Shown in pieces: positions 22,463-35,188 of a stretch of DNA of 64,000 nt. The stretch is from positions 33,602,342-33,666,341 of the forward strand of contig NW_022881614.1 of the NCBI RefSeq assembly GCF_003369915.1, in the 5' to 3' direction. The notes under the pieces were generated by a model. That model was not told the origin of the DNA. It saw nothing but the letters and a program-made list of their open reading frames with translations, and did not search any database. The stretch's first letter is position 1. Every line of letters begins with the position of its first letter. Position numbers and translations under genes: made by a program. This DNA comes from Drosophila miranda (lineage: Eukaryota; Arthropoda; Insecta; Diptera; Drosophilidae).

Positions 22463-25400
22463 TTAGGCCTGGCTCTCATTGCGCCCAGGTGTTATGTTGA
22501 CCTGACGATCTACCGCAGACGGGGATGGCACCTGCACTTCGGCATCGGCCACATCGTTGTACGGCGGCGGCGGGGGAATGCTCTCCATCGCATCTAGGCC
22601 TGCGTCGATCACCTCCAGATCATCATCGTCATCGGAAATGGGGCCAAGGGCGACATCACTGCGTCGCATTGGAGGCGTGTTGGCATTCACGTGCATCGTG
22701 TTGTTGTTGTTCGGCCTTTCGTTGTTGTTATCCATGTTATCATTATCATCCATAATGGAGGAGAGCCACGAACAGGGGGGGCACACCAGGATTTGCTTCA
22801 GCACCGCCAGCTTCTCCGGCCTGATCCTCTTGGTAGTTGGACATGGCCACCTGATAGGATGGCGGCGGTGCCTGCTTCAAGTACTGGGCAATGGCCTCAT
22901 CATAGTTGGGCAACAGAGTGGTGTAGGCACGCTCCTCAGCCCCAAAGGTGCTGCCCACATCATTGATCCCGGATCCCGTCTCGAGGAAGGGAAACAATGT
23001 GCGGATATGTTGCTGACGCAGAGTCAGGTACTTGTAACAGCGCCAGACGATGCCAATGCAGTAGGCCTTCAGGAATACAATGCACACGAAAACGACGAGA
23101 ACCACCACGACGAGCTCCTCAGGCGGCAGCTCCAGCAACTTCTCGCGCCAGGGCAAGCGGTGAGACTCGGCAATGATTCGATGGATGGCCTGTAGGTAGC
23201 ACAGATAGCCAGCGGCGGTGAGGCTGCAACCGGAAAGAAAGAGCTGAGGAGGTTGCCCACAAAACGATTTAAAATGATCTTACGTCGTTATGGCGAAGTC
23301 AAACAGCTGCAGACAGATGCGACGGTTTCCCCTTGATGGTTCCATAGATCATCATCAGTGTTATGGCTATCATGCAGGTGCACACCAGTCCGCCCATGTC
23401 AAAGTTCTCTACAAGCATAGAATGAAACCGAAAACGATAATTAGTAATCCATCCACGGATCCACTCTGTGTCACTGCTTACGCTCACGCTTACGATAGTT
23501 GAGGGAATGGTCGCGGTAGGCGTAGGGCGGGTCCACTTTGCTCAGGGGCGTCGACAAGGCCGGTGCATTGAGATCCACAGTCAATGCTGCCGCTTTCCAA
23601 CTCGTCCATCATCTCGGGGTTGCGCCAGATGACTGACAGAACGCTCAGGGCCAAAATGTTGAGGAACTGCAAGTGAAGCGGAGACGGATACATGAATACT
23701 ACGCTGTATTATACCATCGTATAAGCTTATGTGGGAACAATGAGCTAAGACAGGATCAATTCAATGGAATGGGTATCAAGATATATATTAAAAATTTTCA
23801 CAACAAATGAATACAACGGAAACGGGTTTAGCGATGGTCAGCTGGGGCCAAGGGCTGCAACCTTTGGGTTAAGTGGTGGCAGCTGAGGCACTCGACGCCG
23901 CTCGGAGCCACTGCCGACTCCAGCGATTTCCAGTAGTGCTTGGGCTGTACCTGCAGGCGGTTGAGGTATCCAATGAACGCTTGGTAGGAAAAGTCCAGTG
24001 CTAACTTGCAGTTAATGCGATGGTGATGGCTGCAGGCGGGGTCGAAGATCCAAGATCTTGGCTCTGGTATGCTCATGGCAGATTTGAGGAGGTGATTTTT
24101 GAACCCCTCTTGATCGGCGCCGTAGTAGATTCGCGTGGTTGTGTAGGCAATGCCATCGTGGATCAGCTGACGCACAGTCGGGTCAGTGACAACCCTCAGC
24201 ACTTCCAAGGAAGATAATTCCGGATTTTGGAGTCGTACTAAATGCCACGGCGCGATCAAAGCAAAACGTACACAAGATGAGACCTCTTTTATCTTGTCCT
24301 GGAGCTGAGGCCACCGGCAATTCAACCAGCGCACTGCAGACATTAGGACCTCCAGCTCCGAGTTGACACCGAGCATACTCGAGCATACAGAAGAAGGAGC
24401 GGCTTCAGCGGCAGGAGAAACTCCTCAGAGGCCACAAGTGTCAGAAAGAACTTTGAAATACGCAGAAGGAAACGTCGCTGAGATCGCTCCATGTTCAGGC
24501 GCCTCGCCTCCACGTACAGCAATGCAGCTGCGTTCTCTTTGCAGCCATGATCTTCAAGAACTTTGCCGCTCGAAGGACCTCCATTAGGCCCAATCGGGGC
24601 AGGAGCGGCTTGTCCGTAAGCATCCATTCGTAGATAAGACCGAAACTCCTTGCGGTCACATACTCCTCTGGTAGCTCCAATTCAATATCGTGGGCGGTAT
24701 CGCGAAACGACTGTGAGTAGCTCTGCAGAACCATGAGATGCACTGGGAACTGACATTCGCCGATTCTGACAAGGAGTAGCTTCCAGTGTCGACCACTTGT
24801 CGGATGCGGCATATCCCAAGGAGTACAGGGTGCGCTCCTTAGGCTCGCCAGCATTCGTGCGCCAGGACGGGGACGAAGGACAATTAAAAGCTGGGTTCTT
24901 GTACAGCAAGACTAGGCCATTCTCCTCGCTCTCCACGTCCCCAGAGCTGCTACTCTCATCCGTCTGCTCCTGCTCCTCTTCCACCAGGCTCTCTTCTTCG
25001 TCATAGCTCAGGGGGGTGCTCGCTGAATAGGAATCAGATTCTTCGTAATCGCTCTCTGCTCCGTGGTACATTGCACTCGAATCTTGCACAAGCTGTGTCG
25101 AATGCTTCTTCTGGAAGCGATCTCATTGGAAAGGAGCAATCATTTCAAATTGCTCTTGTGCGAAAAATGTAGATTCGAATGTTAGTTTTAATATTATTTC
25201 AAATTGACTGGGAAGGCAAATGCCAGCTCATATCGTAGGGGATAGATACAGATTCATTAAAAACATTTTTTGAACATCTCGCAGGTGTTTGGGTATTCTA
25301 TGGCTTATCATGACGATGAGCTGGCAGCCGAGCTGGCAAGAGAAAAAAAACCACAACAGATAAGGAAACTTCAGTAGATTTGATTTGCGATTTGTGTGCT

Positions 25401-26685
25401 AATAAGTGACAGTTGAATTAACAATTCTCCAATTTATGGCGGCCTTCTATCGCGCTGTTGAAACTGTTGACCGAACAGAAAGATGTTGTATGCATATCTG
25501 AGGGGAAATGTTTGCATATCATCTGGCGAGTACGTGGATTTTTAAAAATAAATGGAACAGCTCATAGATTCGGATATCCTGGTATCTGGCGGTGACTGTT
25601 TGCACATATGGCCCGTGCTTAGACATCACATCAGGTTCAAGGCTCTGTTTTGACGGCAAATTGACCTTTAATGCGACACTTAAATGGAGGCGCATGGTTT
25701 GTTTGTTATAATTCTAATTTGGATACCTAAACGAAGTTGGATCAGTCAGATGGTCGCAAGATGACTGTATCACTATATGATGACCCAATCGGAATATTCA
25801 ATTCGCGGCTATACGCTACACAAATAAATAAATAAATAAGAGCGTTTGAGCAGCCGATACTCGACTCGAATTGGAGGGGTAAACAAAGAAAAGGGGAAAC
25901 TGGGACCCGAAGTGGTATTAAATTGCACTTGAAGTTGATAAGAAGTGAAACGGAACACCATCGTCAAGGTTTCAGAGCCCCACAGTCGCTGATGCTGCTC
26001 AAACACAAATTATGCCAATTGCTTATGCCAAGTCATGTGTAGGCGACACCTCTCCACAATGGGCTGTAGTAGGGGCTACTTTCAGCCGGGGGCTGGACAA
26101 AAGGCCCACCTTAGGGCTTGTGTAATTGCACTATACCGTTTACCAGTCACGGATCCGGACCGACACTTCCGTATTGGGATGCAAAGTGATGCTAAGTCCC
26201 ATCTTCGCTGGCACTGTTGCCGATCAGATGACGCACGGATTGACGTCACAGGGGGAGGAAAACCCACGCAGGGAAAGTTAGACGTGTGCAGTGCGAAAGT
26301 TTTAGAGCTGCTGGATGCGTGCAGTTTTGGAGGAACTGCGCAGGCATGGTCGATTGATTTTTCCCTTCCTTGACACTGAAAAGGGTCAAAAATGAAGCGG
26401 CAACAACTTGCATGCGTGGGAATGCAGCTGTGTATACACATTTTGAGAAGCCTGCTGAAGCTGTGTGTGTGGGTGGGGTAAAGGTCAGAGGGTGGTAATT
26501 GAGTTTCTTACCAAATGCCACAATCCAATCATCAGGGTGGCCGTATGGACATGCAGACCAAAACAGCACGTAAACTCCTTCTGCTGGCGATTGCCATTGC
26601 TGCTGGTGGCGGTGCCATTGCTGTTGTTGTTGTTGCTGGGATGATGACTACGTTGCGGACCCATGTTGACGTGAATCCTTAACAT
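22463..26685 (-). pseudogene. LAPTM4-like pseudogene, copy C
   Basis: Exon 1 26685 (or 26664)-26512, exon 2 23666-23494, exon 3 23408-23284, exon 4 23223-22463. Exon 2 is 173 nt rather than 178 because five bases are missing after GSID, which shifts the frame. The exon 3 break and the 26-bp exon 4 loss are as in copy A. Three independent breaks make this a clear pseudogene. The PPSY and PPPY motifs and the last membrane segment are still recognisable. Confidence 0.8.
23828..25071 (-). pseudogene. BTB/BACK-domain pseudogene, copy C
   Basis: Carries the three shared frame breaks described for copy A. Here the N-terminal part reads through ESEENGLVLLYKNPAFNC, so the extra break of copy A near 10110 is absent. 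A 3-bp in-frame loss occurs in the Leu-rich stretch before the third break (about 24413). QTDESSSS replaces QTEESSSS, a variant shared with copy G. Confidence 0.75.
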
Positions 26686-27875
26686 TTCACGCCCCGCAGA
26701 CAGAGGTGGGTGCCACAAGCTGCAACAAAAACAAATCACCAGGCATTAATTATGTTTATAATTTCACAATATACTCGTATAAGTGTATACATAAGTACAC
26801 ATATGCATATATAGTACATATGGCTGCGGTTACAGTCAATGTCAATGTGTGTGCCTGGGTTTATGTTGTGTGCCACTTTATTTGATGTCTGCTTAGAAAT
26901 TTGCACAATTGTTTTTCATGGTTTTCTGCTTTCACTATAATTTTCGTTTAAGCACTTATTATTAAATGTACCTTTGGAGTGTTAGATGTATAAATCTAAT
27001 CTAGTTGTTAATGCAACTTGCACTGAATTCGAAATCTATCTTTTTAATTAACTGCGCAGCAGTGTGATAAAAATATACCGTGCGACCCTCAGAAATATAC
27101 CAAAATATACCGTCTCATTTTAAAAATATACCGCAAATATACTGACGAATTCAAGTTCTATTATACATATTACTCGTTTCTGATATTCCGTAGAATATTT
27201 CTAGCTAGATAGATCGTTTAGCCCTGCCCACATAATTTTATATGGTTACTGATTCAACTTTCTACTTGACTGGCTTATTTTAAATACTTTCTTTTATTAG
27301 ATTTTGCCTAAAAAAAAGGTTTTAGTGAAAAAGGTCAAACAAAAAAAAGTTAGGGCGTAATTGTTCCTATTGCTCATAGTTTTATCCCATTGATAAATAC
27401 ATTTTCTACAAGATTAACGAATTTTAAGTACTCCCATTTATTGTATTTTGACTAAAGCAAGGTTTAAACAAAAAAAACAGTCACAATGTTGTAACGTCAA
27501 TGTTGCTGGTATTTAAAGTCGTGTTGCTTGTCAGCCTATGGCCATTTGTATACACTATTTGGTTTATTTTATATAAAGATACTGTTTTCCAAGCTGCTTT
27601 AAAGCGTAATTTAGAAAGACCATTTCTGAAAATGATATGTCTTAGTCGTTACTCATTCCTGGTCTTTGTAAGGAGACCACTACCTGCAAAATATCGTTGA
27701 AATACCTTTCAAACAGAGATTGACAACAGCCCAAGGATGACCCAAGCCCAAGGATGATTTCCATGTTTTTCACAAATAGAAAAGTTCTCAGAATACACAC
27801 TACTTGAATTCATAAGTGATTTTATTTAGACTATAACAAACCCTTAAAAATACAAGATGGCAAATATAACATGTA

Positions 27876-29894
27876 CTATTCATCATCGAGTATTTCTATG
27901 GACGCATTGGGCTCATCCTCCTTTTCGTCCATACTGTCGGATTTGCTTGAGGAAGATTTGAGTTCCTCGATTTCATCCTTGAGATCCTCGATTTGCTCTT
28001 CGTACCGCCGCTTTTGTGATGCCAGCTGCAATGATACGCGATTGTTTAGTGGCAATGGAAAGGCAAACCATCTTATGTAAGGCGTACAAACCTTAAACTC
28101 GACCTCCCGCTCTGCCATCAGACGTTGCTTCACGGTCTGCTCCTCCCACTGCTTGTTTGCCCGCATCAATTCTTGGTAGGTCTCCGAAAGTTCCTTTCGC
28201 AGCTTCTCCTCCAGCATCTGCATCTTCAGTACATGGTCGAACTTCAATCGATCGATCTCTTCCCGCAGGCTGTACGGTAAAAAGTGTATTATACGATGTG
28301 TTATTATGCCGAAAAGCGATCCTCCTCAATCTCTTTGACGTATTCGTACTGGGTATTCCTTTTAGAGTTGTCAAAGAAACCGGAATATCGTGTACTATGC
28401 TGCTTTATCAAAGGCTCTTTAAAAATGATATTCTTCGCTATGGAGGCGAAGTTGAGCACGTTCAGGTTTTCCTCATAGAACTTCTCCAGCGGTGTGACAG
28501 TCACTATCATGGCCAAGCGTTCCTTTCCGAGCAGGGCTGCTTGCAACAGCATGGTAAGCTTTGAATCGCGAAATGGTATGACGTCATTGTTTGGCTTCTT
28601 CCGTGAAGTACTGGCCGCGTCCAGACACCGCCCCAAAGTCATTAGGGAGGTGTTGATGTTTTTCGCCTCCTTGAGGCGTAACCCGATGGTGCCCGTGTTG
28701 TTTACACGCTCCGAGCCCGCAAGGTCGCAAAACTTGTACGAACATTGAGTGGTCATTCCCGAGCTGTTGTACTTCAACACATCCACGATGAAGACACAGT
28801 GGGATCTGCTAGAGTTCGCGTTTACCGAGGTCGAAGCGTAGGTGGAACGCTGCTGTCCCAGCCGCAGCAGCCGCAAGGCTTCCTCGCTGCTTCTTACGAA
28901 CACAGTCGTCAGGCCCTTGATATATACTTGACCTTTATTGCAGGAGATCTTCATGGGCTTTCGCGGAACAGCACCAAGATTTTCTTGACGCGGCGGTATG
29001 CTCAATAGGTCGTATACCAGTTCATTGTAGATCTCCACAAATGATACCCAAATCATTACCGAGACGTTCGGGTCGGCCTTTGTCTCGAAGGTGTGATCCC
29101 CCTGAATCGCCTCCTTCAGTCGCTCGTGATGCCCGCCAATATCCTGGCACAAGCTAAGCAGTTTCTTGCTTATTTGCATTTCCCGCAACGTGGTCTCGTC
29201 CTGAAGGAACTCAATGCAGCCGTTGACCAGTTTTAGTTTGGGTGAGTGGTATAAGTTTTCCATGTAGATGGTGAATATGTGCTCTAGGCCGCGGGGTATA
29301 ACACCAGCAAGCACATCATCGCCTTTGTTGGAAAAAACATTATGAGCAGTTGCCCTTTGGTGCAGACAGTAAAATATCGAACATACCAAGCATTGTGTAC
29401 GTTTTTCCCGAGCCTGAAGTGCCATACGTCATTATGGTAACGCATTTTTCATCCAGAATCCTGGGACCAACACAGATGCCGTAGACATCCCGCTGCCCAA
29501 CGGAGCCATCGAATATAGATGTGAATCCAAAGTGCTTTTCCATTTTGTTGACATTGGTGCTGGTGTTTTCACTCATCGCGCTGGTAACCAGCACTTTTCC
29601 ATCGTCTGATACCGAGTATGCTTTGGAGGCGGCACCAACGGGACGCAGACGCAAAAAGACCTGTGGCCCAGTATCCCCGACACTGCTATCTTCAGCACTC
29701 GGGACACTAGTTGCATAGTCTCCACCATTGGATGCGCACTCTGAGCCGTCTGTGCTCTCCCTGGCTTCATGTATATCATCGAACAGACGCAACTTTTTCT
29801 CCGGTCTTGGTCGACAGCGCCGGTCATCGCTGGGATCTCGAGCCATGAGAAATGAGCGCTTTTCGCGCACTGGTGCTTCATACGAATCGCTCAT
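27876..29894 (-). pseudogene. sub: Kinesin-6 (subito-like), copy C, truncated
   Basis: Exon 1 29894-29387, 64-nt intron, exon 2 from 29322. The motor domain is complete (GTSGSGKT, NSSRSH, DLAGSE, GLRLKEA). The 31-bp deletion seen in copy A removes the donor of intron 2, so the frame ends with EEDRFSA at 28304, giving about 508 residues. Downstream, the coiled-coil exon (EEIDRLKFDH...) and the last exon ending IEILDDE at 27876 are intact but unreachable by the normal splice. FEFK reads VEFK here. Confidence 0.8.
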
Positions 29895-31079
29895 GTTAAG
29901 GTGTGACGGTTGCCGAATATTCCAAAAGTTTATTGCTGATTTGCAGATTTTATTTTCTTCAATTGTAGATTCGCGCTTTTTTTCAGACGCCTCTGGTAGG
30001 GTTGCCGCTTTTTTCAAATTTGTGTAGATGACAGCTACGACCAGTGATACGGTATCGAACGTTGACAGTTCGTAATATTTATATCGTGATAGTTTTTGCC
30101 AAAATTTATTGATATTTTCTATCAAATATAATTCCATAAAGACTGCAAGTTCAAGGCACACAAGACTAGAAGCATTTCCCATACAAAATATAGATGTGTC
30201 AGTTCATACATCGAATATGTACCAAACGAATTTACAGCGTACGCTCCCAGGTCTTCGGTTGCTGCGTTCAGTGTGACTGTATCCCACTGTATTGTGTGCG
30301 CCACGTTTTGTTTTTTTTTTCGTTCTGAGAGGTTGTGGGTTTGGTGCATCGCTCTGTGGAAAAGAGGAACTTGCGTACAAAATACAAATAGAAACATTTG
30401 CTTTTAAATATGAAGTGATATAGGTCCTACTATAAGACGCAGAGAAACCTGTTTTTAATTGGTGTTTTTAGCAAATAAGCAAAAGTGAACGTGGAGTGCA
30501 ACTGCAGTTATATAAAATCGCGTTACTGTAACTGCACTTTTACAGTAAGTTTCCTTTTATCTCAGTGCCCACCACCGCCATTGCCTATGCCTCCCCTCGC
30601 CCCGCGAATCCTAGTTCCTATAATTTTGCGTCGTTCGATTGTTGTTTCTCCGCGTTCCTGCGCGTTGGCTGGCTGCGCGCTGTTGCTGTTTCTCAGCAAA
30701 CGCACTAGTTGCCTTTCCTCCCCTGTCCCACACTTCTGCACTACGTCATACTCCGAATTCACTTTTGTCTCCTATTTATAGAGGCAGAGATAAACTGCAC
30801 TCTACGAAACGCCATGGAATCAGAGAGAAGGAGAGAACAAAAGCGTCCACGCGGGTGGGTGATCAGATAGATGGTGTGTGTGCTCGCCATATCAAGGTGG
30901 GGCCTATGGCGTTATCAGTGCCAAACAACAACCCGTCGTAAATAAGTGCGAATTTGGAGAGTGCCAATCAGGTTGGGATCAACCGCAACAACAGCTGTTC
31001 TTCGGTGTAATTCTATTCCACACATACATATGTATGTATACATGAGCATGTATGTTTGCTCTGGGAAGCGACCAAACTT

Positions 31080-31264
31080 CTAGCTGGCGTGGCTATGCGG
31101 TCTAGTCGTTTGGACATTTCTCATGCGGTTTTAGGTAGGGACGACGATCGCGCTCTCACTTCGATCGTGTGTTCGAATACCGCCCGAGCTTGTTGGCTTC
31201 TTCGACGAAAACTCACGTTAATTAGCCGTTACTCCTTGGGCTACATTAACTTTTTCTTTTTTTT
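31080..31264 (+). ncRNA. tRNA-like Pol III element, copy C (B box mutated)
   Basis: A box at 31090-31100. The B box reads TGTTCGAATAC at 31170-31180, with an A in place of a conserved C. The T-runs follow. This copy should be the weakest Pol III template. Confidence 0.35.
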
Positions 31265-31391
31265 TCTCCCATTTTGTTGGTTTTTCCAGTTAGGGTTTTC
31301 CCATATCATAATATTTGCAGTGTGATATCATCGCATTCAAATATAACGTCAATTGTTTAGTTTCTCTCTATCTCTCCGTTTCTCTGGCTCT

Positions 31392-31431
<40 letters not shown>

Positions 31432-32030
31432 CTGCGCCTCTAACTGGTGACGTAATTTGTTTTGGTCTTATAAGAAATGTGTATGGCTGCGCAAACCGGT
31501 TCCCAATAGTTTACTTTTGTTTCGGAACTGCGCCGCACCAAAACAAACCTCCATCTGCTGCTGCTCCCACCCTAACACCATTCCATATCACATCATTGAA
31601 ATGTGAGTTCAAGATGCAGCTGGCTGGCTGGATAAGTCGGTTGGTTGAAGGCGACCATCGACCGTGTCTGGCCATCCATATCAATGCGAATCGCGGTGTT
31701 GTCAACACAATAAAGGTGTTGAAAGGATTAAACTCTGTATTCTTCCCATGATTGTGGAGAAGATTACTTCCATTTAGGGGTCAACAAATCACACTTCGAA
31801 CCGTATTTTCAACATTCCTCTGATAGAGACAATCAGCATTGCCCAAATATGAGAGTGTGTTTCTGTATGGGCAGTGTAACCACTGGAATCAACGGCCTGT
31901 AGTGGACAACGGTTAGTAGGACATATGTTTTCCTCAGAGGTCGACCAGCACGCTATCATTCCGGCTACTGTCTCGTCGGCAAAAGGGTGGTGTTCTTTTT
32001 ATTTGTCTATTCTGAGACCTACGATATTTG

Positions 32031-33124
32031 TTATACCCGATACCTAAAATGAGTATTGGGGTATATTAGATTTGTGGTAAAAGTGGATGTGTGTCCAGAA
32101 GGAATCGTTTCCGACCCCATAAAGTATATATATTCTTGATCAGCATCAATAGCCGAGTCGATTGAGCCCTGTCTGTCTGTCCGTCTGTCCGTCCGTCCGT
32201 CCCCTTCAGCGCCTAGTGCTCAAAGACTATAAGAGCTAGAGCAACGATGTTTTGGATCCAGACTTCTGTGATATGTCACTGCTACAAAAATATTTCAAAA
32301 CTTCGCCTCGCCCCCTTCCGCCCCCACAAAGGACGAAAATCTGTGGCATCCACATTTTTAAAGATACGATAAAACCAAAAACGCAGAATCGGTGAGGATG
32401 ACCATATCTTCTACAGTGCAAAATCTGAACCAGATCGAATAATGATTATAGCCAGAATCAAGAAAACAATTTCATTCTTTCTCGCTCTGTCTCTCTCTAA
32501 CACCCAGGTTTCATGGTCGGTTTTGTCAATTGCAAAATATGAGTTCAAGGATCTCAGAACCTATAAGAGCCAGAGCAACCAAATTTGGTATCCACACTCC
32601 TGTGATATCGGACCTTGACCGTTTCGTGTCCAAATTTCGCCACCCCCCCTTCCGCCCCCGCGAAGGACGAAAATCTGGGGCATCCACAAATCTCAGAGAC
32701 TATTAAGGCTAGAGTAACCAAATTTGGTATCCGCACTTCTGTTAGATCTCACTATAAAACGTATATCTCAGAATTTCGCCCCACCCCCTTCCTCCCCCAC
32801 AAAAGACGAAAATCTGTTGCATCCACAATATTGCACATTCGAGAAAACTAAAAACGCAGAATCATAGATAATGACCATATCTATCAGATTGCTGAATCTG
32901 GATCAGAACGGATAATTTTAGTAGCCAAAAGCAAGAAATCAATTTTCAGTGGCTACGCAGCGCCCGACGTCACGCTCAGACTGATTTTCTGTCTCTCTCG
33001 CACGCACTCTTTGTCGTGTCGTTTAATATTAGCGGCGTCTGCCGGAGGAGAGTTATACTGACTTAGTATCGGGTATAACCGTAGAGTTGCGGTGTCCGCA
33101 GCAACTCACAACGTTCCCCCTCGT
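32031..33124 (+). mobile_element. Helitron-like element after copy C (full-length form)
   Basis: About 1.1 kb, starting TTATACCCGATAC (then CTAAAATGAG, one base short of the usual repeat) and ending with AGTATCGGGTATAACC, the GC hairpin and a CCCTCG plus T-run. It lacks four bases in GTGTGTAACGTCC. Confidence 0.8.
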
Positions 33125-33533
33125 TTTTATATTAAAAGAGCGTGCAAGAAACTTAACGACATGTACATGTACAAGTACATTTCCAGAACCGGAGAGAAAC
33201 AAAACTTTTGGCCATTAGACTTCACTTACACATATGCACACGCACGCGACACGAACGGATCAAAAGTCGTCCTCAGCTGGAATGAAGGACCACGCCCAAC
33301 CTTCCTTGGTCATAATCTGCCATCTTCCTCTATTCTTTATGACCCCTTTTCTTTAGGACTCGCTACTACAGGGGCTGGGTATCGGAAATCAAGATCAACG
33401 TTTAAGGAGACATTATAAGTTTATTCATTAATAGCTAAAATTTAAATACATTACTAGCACTTAGTTTACCCTCTCCAAATATTTTCAATTTCGCTTAACT
33501 TAACTTCCCTGCGCTTAAACTTGGTTTTATTTT
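33125..33533. other. ~410-bp segment unique to the C/D junction
   Basis: This sequence occurs nowhere else in the window and sits between two Helitron-like elements. It contains GACATGTACATGTACAAGTACATT near its left end and an A/T-rich right end. A plus-strand frame is open to about 33418 but has no recognisable domain. It may be original flanking DNA or a fragment of another transposon. Confidence 0.5.
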
Positions 33534-34574
33534 TATACCCGATACTCAAAATGAGTATTGGGGTATATTAGATTTGTGGTAAAAGTGTATGTGTGTAACG
33601 TCCAGAAGGAATCGTTTCCGACCCCATAAAGTATATATATTCTTGATCAGCATCAATAGCCGAGTCGATTGAGCCATGTCTGTCTGTCCGTCCGTCTGTC
33701 CGTCCCCTTCAGCGCCTAGTGCTCAAAGACTATAAGAGCTAGAGCAACGTTGTTTTGGATCCGGACTTCTGTGATATGTCACTGCTACAAAAAGGACGAA
33801 AATCTGTGGCATATACATTTTTAAAGATAGTATAAAACTAAAAACTCAGAATCGTAGAAGATGACTATATCTTCTAGAGTGCAAAATCTGAACCAGATCG
33901 TATAATTATTATAGCCAGAATCAAGAAAACAATTTCATTCTTTCTCGCCCTGTCTCTCTCTAACACACACGTAGCATAGGCTTTTCTTAGAGTAAAACAT
34001 TAGCGCCTAGATCTCAGAGACTACAAAAGCTAGAGAAACCAAATTTGGTATCCACACTCCTAATATATCGGACCGAGACGAGTTTGTTTCAAAATTTCGC
34101 CACACCCCCTTCCGCCCCCGCAAAGGACAAAAATCTGGGGATATTAAAAAATCTGAGAGACTATTAAGGCTAGAGTAACCAAATTTGGTATGCACTCCTG
34201 TTAGATCTTACTATGAAACGTATATCTCAAAATTTCGCCCCACCCCCTTCCGCCCCCACAAAGGACGAAAATATGTTGCATCCACAATATTGAGGATACG
34301 AGAAAACTAAAAACGCAGAATCATAGATAATGATCATATCTATCAGATTGCTGAATCTGGATCAGATCAGATCATTTTTATAGCCAATAGGAACAAATCA
34401 ATTTGCAGTGGCTACGCAGCGCCCGACGTCACGCTCAGACTGATTTTCTGTCTCTCTCGCACGCACTCTTTGTCTTGTCGTTCAATATTAGCGGCGTCTG
34501 CCGGAGGAGAGCCATATTGACTTAGTATCGAGTATAACTGTAGAGTTGCGGTGTCCGCAGCAACTCACAACGTT
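33534..34574 (+). mobile_element. Helitron-like element before copy D
   Basis: About 1.04 kb. A short internal piece is lost near 33790 (CTGCTACAAAAAGGACG), and AGTATCGAGTATA shows one change in the right subterminal repeat. It ends directly at the copy D boundary. Confidence 0.8.
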
Positions 34575-35188
34575 CACAACATTCATACCCAGAGATAGGG
34601 CTTTCGGGCTGTGGGCTGCGGGCGCCAATTGAATTTATCTGGTAACGAACTACTTGGCCTTAATCTAATTGAAATTCTCATGGTTAAACGAATGAAAACG
34701 TTTATAACAGGTTGTTGTTGCATCTACTTTCGAATATCGGACGTGGCCGAAAAGGAATTGAAGCTTTTCTGGGCCACACCAAAATCCTTGCTACGGTCCT
34801 TTTTTTGGTTTTGGAAATTTAAAGACAAGCAACCATATATATATATATAGCATATATGCATTCATAAAGACAATCTGCTTGCGTTTTCATTTTACCTTAA
34901 ACAACAATATGGGCGGCGGCTATAAATGGGAATTACTTAAAATTTTTCATTTGCTAAAACACTTTTCAACACATTTGTGCATAAATACATACTATATATG
35001 TATAGAGAGAGCATATATGTATAAACGCAAGAGTGCACCTGATTGATGGAGGAAACGGAATGAGCCAAGTAATGATAACCAAAAAAACGTTGTGCGGCTG
35101 GGCAAGACGAGGATGTGGATGGTAGTAATGCGAGCACGCGCTCACATCACGGTTACATAGTGAGAAAAAAACTTAAAGAAATCACAAC

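Larger units (their letters stand above)
21836..32030. repeat. Amplicon copy C (full length, ~10.2 kb)
   Basis: Full gene order as in copy A. It lacks the ~135-bp segment of copy A (join near 26005) and the TGTAG of LAPTM4 exon 2, both losses shared with D and G. It keeps the kinesin coiled-coil exon that copy A lost but shares copy A's 31-bp donor deletion. The first T-run near 22060 is expanded. Confidence 0.9.
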
